DNA of 56,040 nt, from assembly GCA_012523975.1 (NCBI GenBank), contig JAAYSF010000030.1:1-56040 (forward strand). Direction: 5' to 3'. The notes below the pieces were generated by a model. The model was not told the DNA's origin, did no database searches, and saw only the letters and a program-made list of their open reading frames with translations. Every line of letters begins with the position of its first letter. The stretch's first letter is position 1. This DNA comes from Veillonellaceae bacterium (GTDB lineage Bacteria; Bacillota; Negativicutes; JAAYSF01). Below, in pieces: positions 43,156-52,520 of this stretch. Made by a program: the position numbers and the translations under genes.

Positions 43156-44130
43156 ATGCAAGCATTGTTCTATGCCGCCGGCGTGGCATTTTTGGTGGCT
43201 TTAGTTTTAGGGCCATTGGTTATTCCATTGCTGCGGCGTTTAAAATTTGGTCAAAGTATCAGACAAGAAGGACCTGAGCGGCACTATGCAAAAGCCGGTA
43301 CGCCAACCATGGGCGGAGTGATTATCCTTATTGCCTTATTAATTCCAGCGTTGATATATGCTGGAAAAAGCGTTGAAGTTTGGCTAGCGCTGTTTATTAC
43401 GATTGGTCATGGTATGATAGGTTTTTTAGACGATTTTATAAAGGTAGTTCTTAAGCGTTCACTAGGATTAAAAGCCAGACAGAAACTTTTAGGGCAAATT
43501 ATAATGGCAGTAGCCTTGGCTTATATTGCGGCAGGATATATGGATCGCGGCACTGATCTCTGGATTCCGGTACTGGGAATTAACTTTGACTTAGGTCCCT
43601 TGTATTACGCTCTGATCTTTCTGGTCCTTGTTGGAACTACTAATGCGGTAAACTTAACTGACGGTTTAGATGGTTTGGCGGCAGGTACTACGACAGTTGC
43701 CGCCGTAGCATATGCGGTAATATGCCTAAGCTTTGGTAAGTTTGAGTTAGCCATTTTTTGTGTTGCGCTGGCTGGCGCTACACTAGGCTTTCTCCGCTTT
43801 AATGCCCACCCTGCTAAGGTGTTTATGGGGGATACCGGTTCACTAGCTCTAGGCGGGGCTTTGGCTTCGGTAGCAGTAATGACAAAAACCGAATTGCTAC
43901 TAGTTCTCGTTGGGGGTGTGTTTGTTATTGAGGCATTGTCGGTGATTATTCAAGTAGCCTCATTTAAATCAACCGGCAAGCGGGTATTTCTTATGAGCCC
44001 TATTCATCACCATTTTGAACTTTCAGGCTGGTCAGAAACCAAGGTAGTTATTGTATTTTGGCTTGTAGGCGTGGTTTTCGGCGTAATAGCCTTAGCTATT
44101 CTGGCAGCTAGTCGTGCAGGAGGAATATAG
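43156..44130 (+). CDS. mraY: Phospho-MurNAc-pentapeptide transferase MraY
   Basis: MraY transfers the precursor to undecaprenyl phosphate to make lipid I. The 324-residue membrane protein has about ten helices, the GTPTMGGVIIL loop, DDFIKV (Mg site), NAVNLTDGLDGLAAG and the C-terminal SPIHHHFELSGWSE with the three-His motif. It overlaps murD by one base. Confidence 0.97.
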   Translation: MQALFYAAGVAFLVALVLGPLVIPLLRRLKFGQSIRQEGPERHYAKAGTPTMGGVIILIALLIPALIYAGKSVEVWLALFITIGHGMIGFLDDFIKVVLKRSLGLKARQKLLGQIIMAVALAYIAAGYMDRGTDLWIPVLGINFDLGPLYYALIFLVLVGTTNAVNLTDGLDGLAAGTTTVAAVAYAVICLSFGKFELAIFCVALAGATLGFLRFNAHPAKVFMGDTGSLALGGALASVAVMTKTELLLVLVGGVFVIEALSVIIQVASFKSTGKRVFLMSPIHHHFELSGWSETKVVIVFWLVGVVFGVIALAILAASRAGGI

Positions 44131-45485
44131 TGGATTTTAAAAATAAAAAAATACTTGTTTTAGGTGCAGGAATAAGCGGTATTTCGGTTACTGCAATTCT
44201 ACAAAAATTGGGAGCAAAGGTAACCTTAAGTGATAATAGGACAAAAGAGAATATTGATAGAGACCTTTCTGGACTTGAAACCCTTGGAGTGGTATTAGCC
44301 TTAGGAAAACAAGATGAAAGTTTGCTTACTGATACTGATCTGATTGTTCTGTCGCCAGGGATATCTGTCTATCTGCCGCTTGTCGAATCAGCTCAGACAA
44401 GGGGGATACAAGTAATAAGCGAAATTGAGGTAGCGTATCAAATTTGTAAATCACCGCTTGTCGCTGTCACTGGTACTAACGGGAAGACAACAACTACAAC
44501 ATTGGTTGGTGAAATGGTTAAAACTGCTTATCAAGATGTGGTAGTTGGCGGTAATATTGGCCAGGCACTTTCACATGAAGTTGCTGGAGTTGATGAATCT
44601 GGCATAGTCGTTGCGGAAATATCAAGTTTTCAGTTAGAGGCAATTTTGAATTTTAGACCTAGGATCGCTGCAATTTTAAATATTACTGCAGATCATCTGG
44701 ATAGGCATGGAACTATGGCTACCTACATAAAAATGAAAGAGAAAATCTTTGCTAACCAAACAGCAAATGATTTTCTGATTCTTAATTATGATGATGATAT
44801 TGTTCGGGATATGGCCAAAAGAACCAAGTCAAAAGTTGTATTTTTTAGCCGTAAATCATTGCTGATATCTGGAATTTTTGTTCAAGAAGGAATTATAAAA
44901 ATTGCGTGGGAGGGGCAAGTCTTTTCGATATGCCCAACTGACGAAATTCAAGTACGTGGCGCTCACAATATTGAAAATGCGATGGCTGCCTGTGGCGTTG
45001 CTTTTTTTGCGGGTGTAGATATTGAATATATGGCTCAAGTTTTGCGTGGATTTAACGGAGTAGAACATCGTATTGAACCAGTCGCAACAATAGACGGTGT
45101 TCAGTACTATAACGACTCGAAAGCTACAAATCCTGAATCAGCGATTAAAGCACTTGATGCTTTTCCCGGAAACGTCATATTAATTGCGGGCGGCCGAGAT
45201 AAAAAAACAGATTTAACTGAGTTTATGACAGTTGTCCGGGAAAAGGTTTGTCATTTAATCTTAATTGGTGAAGCTAGCGGTCGTTTTCACGAGTCAGCAG
45301 TCCGTCATGGGGTGAAAAGTATCCGTATAGAAAGTGATTTAGAAAGTGCGGTAAAATTAGCCCATCAATTAGCCGAGGGTAAGGACGTGGTTTTGCTGTC
45401 CCCAGCTTGTTCAAGCTACGATATGTTTAAGAATTATGAAGAACGAGGGAGAGCATTCAAAAGGTTTGTCCAGCATTTAGAGTAA
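44130..45485 (+). CDS. murD: UDP-MurNAc-L-alanine:D-glutamate ligase MurD
   Basis: MurD adds D-Glu. The 451-residue product begins at GTG overlapping the mraY stop and contains VLGAGISGISV (UDP-binding loop), AVTGTNGKTTTTTLV, EISSFQLEAI, NITADHLDRHGT and YNDSKATNPES, all hallmarks of MurD. Confidence 0.96.
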   Translation: MDFKNKKILVLGAGISGISVTAILQKLGAKVTLSDNRTKENIDRDLSGLETLGVVLALGKQDESLLTDTDLIVLSPGISVYLPLVESAQTRGIQVISEIEVAYQICKSPLVAVTGTNGKTTTTTLVGEMVKTAYQDVVVGGNIGQALSHEVAGVDESGIVVAEISSFQLEAILNFRPRIAAILNITADHLDRHGTMATYIKMKEKIFANQTANDFLILNYDDDIVRDMAKRTKSKVVFFSRKSLLISGIFVQEGIIKIAWEGQVFSICPTDEIQVRGAHNIENAMAACGVAFFAGVDIEYMAQVLRGFNGVEHRIEPVATIDGVQYYNDSKATNPESAIKALDAFPGNVILIAGGRDKKTDLTEFMTVVREKVCHLILIGEASGRFHESAVRHGVKSIRIESDLESAVKLAHQLAEGKDVVLLSPACSSYDMFKNYEERGRAFKRFVQHLE

Positions 45486-45499
45486 GGGAGGGAGTTGTC

Positions 45500-46603
45500 T
45501 TGGGTGTTAGACCTAAATCGCCCGATTTTATCATTTTTTTTGCCGTAATAGCGCTATTGGCAATCGGTGTTGTAATGGTATATAGTTCGAGTGCGGTCTC
45601 CGCCTATGTCAACTTTCAAGATAGTTATTACTTTTTAAAACGACAAATCATTTGGGTAACATTGGGACTTCTGGCCATGATACTTACTATGAATATCGAC
45701 TATCATGCCTGGAGAAAGCTTGCTAAGCCAGTAATGTTGGTAACAATAGTATTGCTTATCCTAGTTCTTATTCCAGGCATGGGAAGGGTCGTCAACGGCG
45801 CAAGGAGATGGCTTGGGTTTGGCTCCCTGTATATGCAGCCTTCAGAAATTGCCAAGCTTAGTATGGTGCTATTTTGTGCCAGTAGTTTAGCACTCCGTCA
45901 AGATAGGATAACCAGTTTTGTTAAAGGTGTTCTGCCCCAGCTTTTGGTATTACTTGTTGTTTTCGGGCTTATTCTGAAAGAACCAGATTTAGGAACAGCC
46001 TTAGCGATAGGTGGTACAGTATTTGTTCTTTTATTTACGGCCGGGGCCAAAATATCCCATCTTGTTTCTTTAGGGGTTGCCGGTGTGTCCGGCATTATTG
46101 CAGCCATTATAGTAGAGCCATATAGAATGAAGCGGCTGCTGGCATTTAGCGATCCTTGGGCTGATCCGCTTGATACCGGTTATCACATAATCCAGTCGCT
46201 ATATGCCATTGGATCCGGGGGCTTGTTCGGGGTCGGTCTTGGCCGTAGCAGAGAAAAGTTCTTGTACTTACCAGAACCTCATACTGATTTTATTTTTGCC
46301 ATTCTTGGTGAAGAACTTGGCTTTATTGGTACTATCACGGTAATTATACTTTTCTTTTTATTTGCGTGGCGTGGCTTAAAAGTCGCTATTTCGGCACCCG
46401 ATATATTTGGCAGTTTAATGGCGGCTGGTATTACGACGATGATTATTATACAGGCGCTGATGAATATAGCAGTGGTTACCGCTTCTATGCCTGTAACTGG
46501 AATACCTTTACCGTTCTTGAGCTTTGGTGGGTCAGCATTGATATTTACGTTATCAGGAGTAGGGATATTACTTAACATATCACGCTATGTTAATTTAAAA
46601 TGA
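45500..46603 (+). CDS. ftsW: SEDS peptidoglycan polymerase FtsW/SpoVE
   Basis: A SEDS-family glycosyltransferase that polymerises lipid II at the septum with a class B PBP. The 367-residue product starts at TTG after AGGGAGGGAG, has about ten membrane helices and shows MQPSEIAKLSMV, KEPDLGTALAIG (catalytic Asp region), GLFGVGLGRSREKF, LPEPHTDFIFAILGEELGF and LPFLSFGGSAL. Position between murD and murG fits FtsW or SpoVE rather than RodA. Confidence 0.95.
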   Translation: MGVRPKSPDFIIFFAVIALLAIGVVMVYSSSAVSAYVNFQDSYYFLKRQIIWVTLGLLAMILTMNIDYHAWRKLAKPVMLVTIVLLILVLIPGMGRVVNGARRWLGFGSLYMQPSEIAKLSMVLFCASSLALRQDRITSFVKGVLPQLLVLLVVFGLILKEPDLGTALAIGGTVFVLLFTAGAKISHLVSLGVAGVSGIIAAIIVEPYRMKRLLAFSDPWADPLDTGYHIIQSLYAIGSGGLFGVGLGRSREKFLYLPEPHTDFIFAILGEELGFIGTITVIILFFLFAWRGLKVAISAPDIFGSLMAAGITTMIIIQALMNIAVVTASMPVTGIPLPFLSFGGSALIFTLSGVGILLNISRYVNLK

Positions 46604-46619
46604 GGAGGCCACTTCGAAT

Positions 46620-47738
46620 ATGCGAGTCATGTTGTCTGGCGGGGGGACAGGTGGACACATCTACCCCGCTATTACTATAAGCAAAGCTATTGAGAAAAGG
46701 TCCAAATCCTGTCAAGTGCTATTTGTGGGTACTAACCAAGGGTTAGAAGCGGATATAATTCCGAAGGAAGGCTATGATTTCAAAACAATTGATATCCGAG
46801 GATTTGAGCGCCGGCTTACTTTGCAAAACCTTGCCACACTATTTAAATCAGCCGCCAGCATATGGCAATCCCAAAGTATCATCCGCAAGTTTAAACCCGA
46901 CATTGTAATTGGCACAGGGGGATATGTTTGCGGTCCAGTCCTTCTGGCCGCAAGCCTTCTAGGGGTGCCGACAATTATTCAGGAGCAGAATGTTATCCCG
47001 GGGATAACAAATAAAATTTTGGCTAGGTTTGTTGATAAAATAGCCGTTGGTTATGCCGATGCTGCAAATTATTTTCCTTCTAAAGACAAAGTCATTTTTA
47101 CCGGCAATCCAATTCGCCCGGAGGTTATGTCTGCCTCACGCCAGGAAGGCATTGAGGCACTTGGGCTAGACCCCAAAAAACGGACAATCCTAATTTCCGG
47201 AGGAAGCCGAGGCGCTCGAAGTATAAACCAAGCTATGGTTGAAGTATATAAATATTTCATAGCTCGAAAAGATGTTCAGCTATTGCATGTGACCGGAAAA
47301 ACCGAGTATAATGGCATAGTTGGAAATTTAGAACAATCTGGTATAGATATTACCTCTGCTGGAAATATTAGTATAAAACCTTATTTATATAATATGCCAC
47401 TTGCCTTAGCCGCTGCAGATTTAGCAATCTTTCGGGCTGGCGCAGTTGGCTTAGCAGAATTAACGGCGCGAGGTATTCCCTCAATCCTAATACCATATCC
47501 ATATGCTGCAGAAAATCACCAGGAACATAACGCACTAGTGATGGAAAATCATGGAGCGGCTGCTGTTATCCGCGATAAAGAGCTAAGTGGCGAGAGGCTA
47601 TTAGTATTAGTTAAAGAATTGATTGATGATCCCTCTAGGCTTGAATTAATGGCCGCAGCCAGTAAAAGAATAGGCCGCCCGGAGGCAGCAGAGCATATCG
47701 CGGAAATTGCTATTGATTTGACCAATACTAAGTCTTAG
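46620..47738 (+). CDS. murG: UDP-GlcNAc:lipid I transferase MurG
   Basis: MurG makes lipid II on the inner membrane face. The 372-residue product has the G-loop MLSGGGTGGHIYPAITI, GTGGYVCGPVLLAA, FTGNPIRPEV, SGGSRGARSINQA, and the UDP-GlcNAc site FRAGAVGLAELTARGIPS with PYPYAAENHQEHNA. ATG 46620 follows TGAGGAGGCC. Confidence 0.97.
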   Translation: MRVMLSGGGTGGHIYPAITISKAIEKRSKSCQVLFVGTNQGLEADIIPKEGYDFKTIDIRGFERRLTLQNLATLFKSAASIWQSQSIIRKFKPDIVIGTGGYVCGPVLLAASLLGVPTIIQEQNVIPGITNKILARFVDKIAVGYADAANYFPSKDKVIFTGNPIRPEVMSASRQEGIEALGLDPKKRTILISGGSRGARSINQAMVEVYKYFIARKDVQLLHVTGKTEYNGIVGNLEQSGIDITSAGNISIKPYLYNMPLALAAADLAIFRAGAVGLAELTARGIPSILIPYPYAAENHQEHNALVMENHGAAAVIRDKELSGERLLVLVKELIDDPSRLELMAAASKRIGRPEAAEHIAEIAIDLTNTKS

Positions 47739-47783
47739 TAAATTTTATTTTTTACTTATCTGTCTAGTAACATCAATACCCTC

Positions 47784-47811
47784 TTGTTCATACAATATTA
47801 TACATTATAAT
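47784..47811 (+). promoter_or_regulatory. Promoter before murC
   Basis: TTGTTC (47784-47789) and a perfect TATAAT (47806-47811) are spaced by 16 nt in the 107-bp murG-murC gap. No terminator precedes it, so it adds to read-through from murG. Confidence 0.65.
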
Positions 47812-47845
47812 TCAGGGTATATGGCGCGAGAAAGGAGCGAAGTTT

Positions 47846-49225
47846 TTGCTAAATCATATTAAGAGTTTTCATTTTGTTGGTATTGGCGGTGCAGGTATGA
47901 GCGCCATTGCTACAATTTTGCTGCAAATGGGTTATATTATCTCTGGTTCAGATATGAGCGCTTCTGAAACAACAAGAAAACTTGAAAAACTAGGGGCTAA
48001 AGTTTATATCGGACATAATGAACAAAATCTAGGTGATGTCGAGGCCGTTGTTGTATCGACGGCCATACCCGATAGCAATGCTGAAGTATTATCCGCTAAG
48101 TTAAGAAATATAAAAATTTACCATCGTTCTGATGTTGTAGCTGCCTTGATGAAAGAGCGCAAAGGCATTGCAGTAGCAGGGGCGCATGGTAAGACGACGA
48201 CAACGTCAATGGTCGCCCTTATGCTTGAAAAGGCGGGTATTGATCCTACTATTATTATTGGCGGTGAATTAAATTATCTTGGCGGTAATGCTAAACTAGG
48301 CTCAGGCGACTGGTTAGTAGCCGAGGCTGATGAAAGCGATGGTTCATTTTTAAAACTGTCGCCGCAGATAGCGATAATTACTAATATTGAAAATGACCAT
48401 ATGGACTTTTATCAAACAATGGAAAACATTTTACATACATTTGAGGAATTTTTACTAAAGCTTCCTCAAAAAGACGGAATGGCGGTATTATGCTTTGATA
48501 ATAAACATATCAGGGATATAGCTAATAGCCTAGAACGAAAATTTGTTTCTTATGCTATTGAAAATCAAGATGCGGAATATCAGGCCCAAAATATCCGTGC
48601 CCAGGGTGCGGCGACTATTTTTGATGTTTATAGACATAAGAATTTATTAGGGACTATGAAACTAAACGTACCGGGTCGCCATAATGTGGCAAATTCGTTG
48701 GCTGCAATTGCTGTGGGAATACAGCTAGGATTGAGCTTTGAACAAATTGCCGAGGGAATAGCTCTTTTTCAAGGTGCTAAACGTCGGTTTCAGACAAAGG
48801 CTAGGCTTAATGGCATTTGGATTGTCGATGATTATGCTCATCACCCGACTGAAATTGCCACAACGATGTTAGCAGCACGGCAAACCGCGCCTAAAAGATT
48901 AATTTGTGTTTTTCAGCCACACCGTTTTTCCAGGACTATGCTGTTAAGGAATGAGTTTGGGAGCGCATTTTCTTCAACTGACTTATTAATTCTTACAGAT
49001 ATATACGCTGCTGGAGAAAGGCCGATTCCTGGTATCGATGGCGAGGTTATTAAGGAGGAGGTTGAGAAACAAACGGGTCAAAATGTTGTTTATATAAAAG
49101 ATAAAGAAAGAATTGCTCGCTATCTCAGCGAAGTAACCGAACCGGGTGATTTAATAATCACCATGGGCGCAGGAGATGTTTATCGAGTCGGCGAAGAACT
49201 TATAGAAATACTAGTAAAAGATTAG
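47846..49225 (+). CDS. murC: UDP-MurNAc:L-alanine ligase MurC
   Basis: MurC adds the first amino acid of the peptide. The 459-residue product starts at TTG 12 nt after AAAGGAG and has the N-terminal FVGIGGAGMSAIA loop, AGAHGKTTTTSMVALML, EADESDGSFL, NIENDHMDFY and the DDYAHHPTEI block, all typical of MurC. Confidence 0.96.
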   Translation: MLNHIKSFHFVGIGGAGMSAIATILLQMGYIISGSDMSASETTRKLEKLGAKVYIGHNEQNLGDVEAVVVSTAIPDSNAEVLSAKLRNIKIYHRSDVVAALMKERKGIAVAGAHGKTTTTSMVALMLEKAGIDPTIIIGGELNYLGGNAKLGSGDWLVAEADESDGSFLKLSPQIAIITNIENDHMDFYQTMENILHTFEEFLLKLPQKDGMAVLCFDNKHIRDIANSLERKFVSYAIENQDAEYQAQNIRAQGAATIFDVYRHKNLLGTMKLNVPGRHNVANSLAAIAVGIQLGLSFEQIAEGIALFQGAKRRFQTKARLNGIWIVDDYAHHPTEIATTMLAARQTAPKRLICVFQPHRFSRTMLLRNEFGSAFSSTDLLILTDIYAAGERPIPGIDGEVIKEEVEKQTGQNVVYIKDKERIARYLSEVTEPGDLIITMGAGDVYRVGEELIEILVKD

Positions 49226-49300
49226 TTTTGTATTTTGTCTTCCTTTGGAAGACATTCTCTTTTTGAGTGGGGTGGTTGTACTTTTCTAGGGGGGGAGACG

Positions 49301-50554
49301 ATGGAGAAATTTATCGTCACAGGGGAAGTACAACTTCAAGGTAATCTACGAATTGGCGGGGCCAAGAATGCTACCTTGCCGATCATGGCTGCGTCGCTTT
49401 TGTGCTCAGGCGTCAGTGTTATTCACGATGTTCCGTTTATTCGTGATATTAACGCAATGCAGGACATCCTAATATTGCTAGGTGCTAAAATTCAACGCGA
49501 AGGAAATACGCTTATCATTGATACTACCAATGTTAGTAAGGCCGAGATTCCGGAGCATTTGATGCGCGAAATGCGAGCATCCGTTTTTCTCATGGGTCCG
49601 TTGTTAGGAAGATTCAAAAAAGTTCGGCTTTCTTACCCAGGGGGTTGTGATATTGGCCCTAGACCGATTGACCTACATATAAAAGCTTTGGAAAAAATCG
49701 GAGCAAAAATTAGCGAACGATTTGGTTTTATTGTAGCTGAGGCAACTCAATTGACCGGCGGAGATATTCACTTTGATTTCCCAAGTGTAGGTGCAACTGA
49801 GAACGCTGTAATGGCGGCGGTTCTTGCAAATGGTGTGACGATCATTAGAAATGCAGCCCGAGAACCTGAAATTAGCGACTTACAGACTTTTTTAAATAAA
49901 ATGGGGGCAAAAATTAGTGGAGCAGGAACTGATACAATTCGGATCGAAGGTGTAAATAAACTTTATCCCACTGAACACACAATCATACCAGATCGCATAC
50001 AGGCAGGTACTTTTTTGATTGCCGGAGCTATGACTCAGGGTGATGTTACAATTGAAAACATTAGGCCTGAATATCTATTCTCTGTACTTGACAAACTGGA
50101 GGAAATTGGAGCCAATATTGAGACGGGTATAAACTATGTCCGCGTTAAAGCAGGCGATTTACGCGGTGTTGATATTAAAACACTGCCGCATCCGGGTTTT
50201 CCCACTGATTTGCAGGCGCCCATTCTATCGCTGCTTACCATTGCAAAAGGAACAAGCGTAATAACTGAGACCATTTTTGAAAATCGGTTTAAGCATGTAG
50301 ATGAATTGTCTCGAATGGGGGCTAAAGTAAAGGTTGAGGGGCGGACTGCCATTATTCGCGGTATACCTAAGTTGACAGGAGCTTGTGTAGCAGCTCCGGA
50401 TCTTAGGGCAGGAGGCGCGCTAGTCTTGGCGGCATTAGCCGCCGAGGGAATAACAGAAATTGAAGCAGTGCATCACATTGACAGAGGCTATGAAAAATTC
50501 GAGGAGAAACTTCAAAGTCTTGGTGCAAACATTATACGTCACGGAAGCGGATAG
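49301..50554 (+). CDS. murA: UDP-GlcNAc 1-carboxyvinyltransferase MurA
   Basis: MurA catalyses the first committed step of peptidoglycan synthesis. The 417-residue product has GGAKNATLPIMAA at the N-terminus, REMRASVFLMGPLLGRF, the active-site Cys in YPGGCDIGPRPIDLHI (fosfomycin target) and DLRAGGALVLAALAAEG near the C-terminus. ATG 49301 follows GGGGGGAGAC; the upstream extension of the frame has no family sequence. Confidence 0.97.
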   Translation: MEKFIVTGEVQLQGNLRIGGAKNATLPIMAASLLCSGVSVIHDVPFIRDINAMQDILILLGAKIQREGNTLIIDTTNVSKAEIPEHLMREMRASVFLMGPLLGRFKKVRLSYPGGCDIGPRPIDLHIKALEKIGAKISERFGFIVAEATQLTGGDIHFDFPSVGATENAVMAAVLANGVTIIRNAAREPEISDLQTFLNKMGAKISGAGTDTIRIEGVNKLYPTEHTIIPDRIQAGTFLIAGAMTQGDVTIENIRPEYLFSVLDKLEEIGANIETGINYVRVKAGDLRGVDIKTLPHPGFPTDLQAPILSLLTIAKGTSVITETIFENRFKHVDELSRMGAKVKVEGRTAIIRGIPKLTGACVAAPDLRAGGALVLAALAAEGITEIEAVHHIDRGYEKFEEKLQSLGANIIRHGSG

Positions 50555-50565
50555 GGGGTTTCTAA

Positions 50566-51498
50566 GTGAAATCAAAAAAAATTGCTGTTGTAATGGGAGG
50601 GCCTTCTGACGAGCGCGAAGTTTCGCTTAATACAGGACGGGCAATATTAAAGGCACTTCAGACAAAAGGTTATAATGTAATTGAGATTGATTTAGAACCT
50701 AAGCAATTTATAACTAAGATAGTAGAAGAAAACGTTGATATTGTATTTAATGCTATCCATGGTAAATTTGGTGAAGATGGGATACTACAAGGAGCACTCG
50801 AATTACTGGGGATTCCCTATACTGGGTCTGGTGTCCTGGCTAGCGCAATAGCCATGGATAAAGGGGTTTCAAAGCGGATATTCGTAGCTGCTGGAATCCC
50901 GACGCCTAAATCACGTTTATATACCAAAGATGAACTTAATGCCGCATTACCGACAGTGATTGAGAAGGATTTCGGTGTCCCCGTAGTAATTAAATCAGCA
51001 GCGCAAGGCTCCAGCATTGGTGTTTACATTGTAGAGAAGCCAGGTGATCTTAACGAGGCTGTGAAGCAGGCTTTCAAATATAGCGATAGTATTTTAGTGG
51101 AAGAATTTATAAAAGGACGGGAAGTAACAGTTGCAGTGTACGGTAGCCACGATCCGAAAGCTTTGCCAATAATTGAAATTGCACCTCATTCAGGACGCTA
51201 TGATTATCATTCCAAGTATACTAAAGGTGCGACAGAATATATTGTACCTGCCAAGCTTGATAATGATGTTACGATAGAACTGCAAAAAGTTGCCGTTACT
51301 ACTTTCAAGGCTCTAGGATGTCGGGGAATAGCAAGGGTTGACATTATGTTGGATCAACAGAATAGGCCATATGTACTGGAGGTAAATACTATCCCAGGCA
51401 TGACTGCTACAAGTCTAGTTCCTAAGGCAGCCGCGGCAGCGGGAATATCTTTTGAAGATTTGTGTGAAAAGCTGCTATTGATGCTTGAAGATAAATAG
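50566..51498 (+). CDS. ddl: D-alanine-D-alanine ligase
   Basis: Ddl makes the D-Ala-D-Ala dipeptide used by MurF. The 310-residue product has VVMGGPSDEREVSLNTG, FNAIHGKFGEDGILQG, GIPYTGSGVLASAIAMDK, VEEFIKGREVTVAV and the C-terminal EVNTIPGMTATSLVPKAA with Mg ligands. GTG start. Followed at once by a terminator. Confidence 0.97.
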   Translation: MKSKKIAVVMGGPSDEREVSLNTGRAILKALQTKGYNVIEIDLEPKQFITKIVEENVDIVFNAIHGKFGEDGILQGALELLGIPYTGSGVLASAIAMDKGVSKRIFVAAGIPTPKSRLYTKDELNAALPTVIEKDFGVPVVIKSAAQGSSIGVYIVEKPGDLNEAVKQAFKYSDSILVEEFIKGREVTVAVYGSHDPKALPIIEIAPHSGRYDYHSKYTKGATEYIVPAKLDNDVTIELQKVAVTTFKALGCRGIARVDIMLDQQNRPYVLEVNTIPGMTATSLVPKAAAAAGISFEDLCEKLLLMLEDK

Positions 51499-51503
51499 CT
51501 TTT

Positions 51504-51537
51504 AAAAAGGCAGCATATTACAATGCTGTCTTTTTTT
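51504..51537 (+). terminator. Rho-independent terminator after ddl
   Basis: Stem 51504-51516 with 51523-51535 (AAAAAGGCAGCAT with ATGCTGTCTTTTT, one G:T pair), 6-nt loop, and a tail of seven T residues. It ends the mraZ-ddl transcript. Confidence 0.9.
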
Positions 51538-51542
51538 GATAG

Positions 51543-51578
51543 TTTATAGGACAAGTAAGTTGATGTATAATTACTTGT
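51543..51578 (+). promoter_or_regulatory. ftsQ promoter with overlapping inverted repeat
   Basis: TTTATA (51543-51548) and a perfect TATAAT (51566-51571) are spaced by 17 nt just after the ddl terminator. ACAAGTAA (51551-51558) and its complement TTACTTGT (51571-51578) lie with their centres exactly 20 bp apart, spanning the spacer and the -10. The repeat looks like a dimeric repressor site. Confidence 0.6.
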
Positions 51579-51606
51579 AAAGCAGCTTAGTAACAGAGGT
51601 GAATGC

Positions 51607-52359
51607 ATGCAAAAGTTCTTACAGAAAAGGCGTCCACAACAAGACAACCAGCCATTTGGCCATGTGTTTTCGGCACTGTTAATATTGCTTGTTGTACTTA
51701 TCGTAGGCTTTTTGTTTGTTAATTCCACATATTTTAATGTCGGTAATGTAGTTGTTGAAGGAAATAAGTATATGCCGACAGAGGAAGTATATGTAATTGC
51801 AGAGATCCCGGAACCCGTAAACATCTTAAAGCTTAATACTGGTCAAATACGTGAACGTCTTTTAAAAGACTTACGCGTTTCAGATGTAGATGTTATACGG
51901 AAGTTTCCCAGCACTATTGTAATTAGTATTAAGGAACGGCGGCCTCTTGCTTACGTTGCTAGCAGCTATGGTTTTGTTGAGGTCGATAAACAGGGTGTAA
52001 TATTAGCTGCTCATAAGAATTTAAAACAAATAAATGTCCCGATGATTACAGGAATAAGACTTGATGGCGGATACGTTGGCGATAACGTTGAGCATCCACA
52101 AGTCGAGCCAGTTTTAGAGTATCTATCTACACTAGAAGAGCCAATTCTAAATCAAATATCTGAAGTTAATATTCAAGCAGGCGGGAGCATTGTTTGTTAC
52201 ACAGTAAAGTCTTCCCAACTAAAACTTGGAAAGGCGGAGAGAATGGCTGAAAAAGCTAAGTTAACTAATGAAATCCTTAATGAATTAGCAGGTAATAGTG
52301 CTATAATTGATTATATAGATCTGAACTATGCTTCTCCGTTTATAAAGTTTAAATCATAA
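51607..52359 (+). CDS. ftsQ: Cell division protein FtsQ/DivIB
   Basis: FtsQ is a bitopic divisome protein that recruits FtsL and FtsB/DivIC. The 250-residue product has a short cytoplasmic N-terminus, one membrane helix (about 18-38, VFSALLILLVVLIVGFLFVN), a POTRA domain (about 39-108, FNVGNVVVEGNKYMPTEEVY) and the FtsQ/DivIB beta domain (KERRPLAYV, VEVDKQGVIL). Normal length. It has its own promoter. Confidence 0.93.
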   Translation: MQKFLQKRRPQQDNQPFGHVFSALLILLVVLIVGFLFVNSTYFNVGNVVVEGNKYMPTEEVYVIAEIPEPVNILKLNTGQIRERLLKDLRVSDVDVIRKFPSTIVISIKERRPLAYVASSYGFVEVDKQGVILAAHKNLKQINVPMITGIRLDGGYVGDNVEHPQVEPVLEYLSTLEEPILNQISEVNIQAGGSIVCYTVKSSQLKLGKAERMAEKAKLTNEILNELAGNSAIIDYIDLNYASPFIKFKS

Positions 52360-52385
52360 TTTATCGATGACCAAGACGCTATACG

Positions 52386-52474
52386 ACTCCATCTTCTTAA
52401 GTGGGAGTTTACATCGTCTAAATCTCTAGATAAGTTCGGCTAAGCTTAAGATGGAGACAGAACTCCATCTTAAG
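52386..52474 (+). other. Structured 5' region with mutually exclusive hairpins
   Basis: CTCCATCTT occurs at 52387-52395 and 52463-52471, and their common complement AAGATGGAG lies between them at 52448-52456. The middle segment can pair with either copy: the distal pairing gives a perfect 12-bp stem (52445-52456 with 52463-52474, 6-nt loop). A short hairpin (52386-52390 with 52404-52408) is possible at the 5' end. This is an attenuator- or riboswitch-like layout in the 161-bp ftsQ-DUF881 gap. No T-run follows the stem. Confidence 0.5.
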
Positions 52475-52520
52475 TAAGTATCTTTTAATCCAGGATGTCT
52501 CGTGAGAAAGGGGTGAGTCA

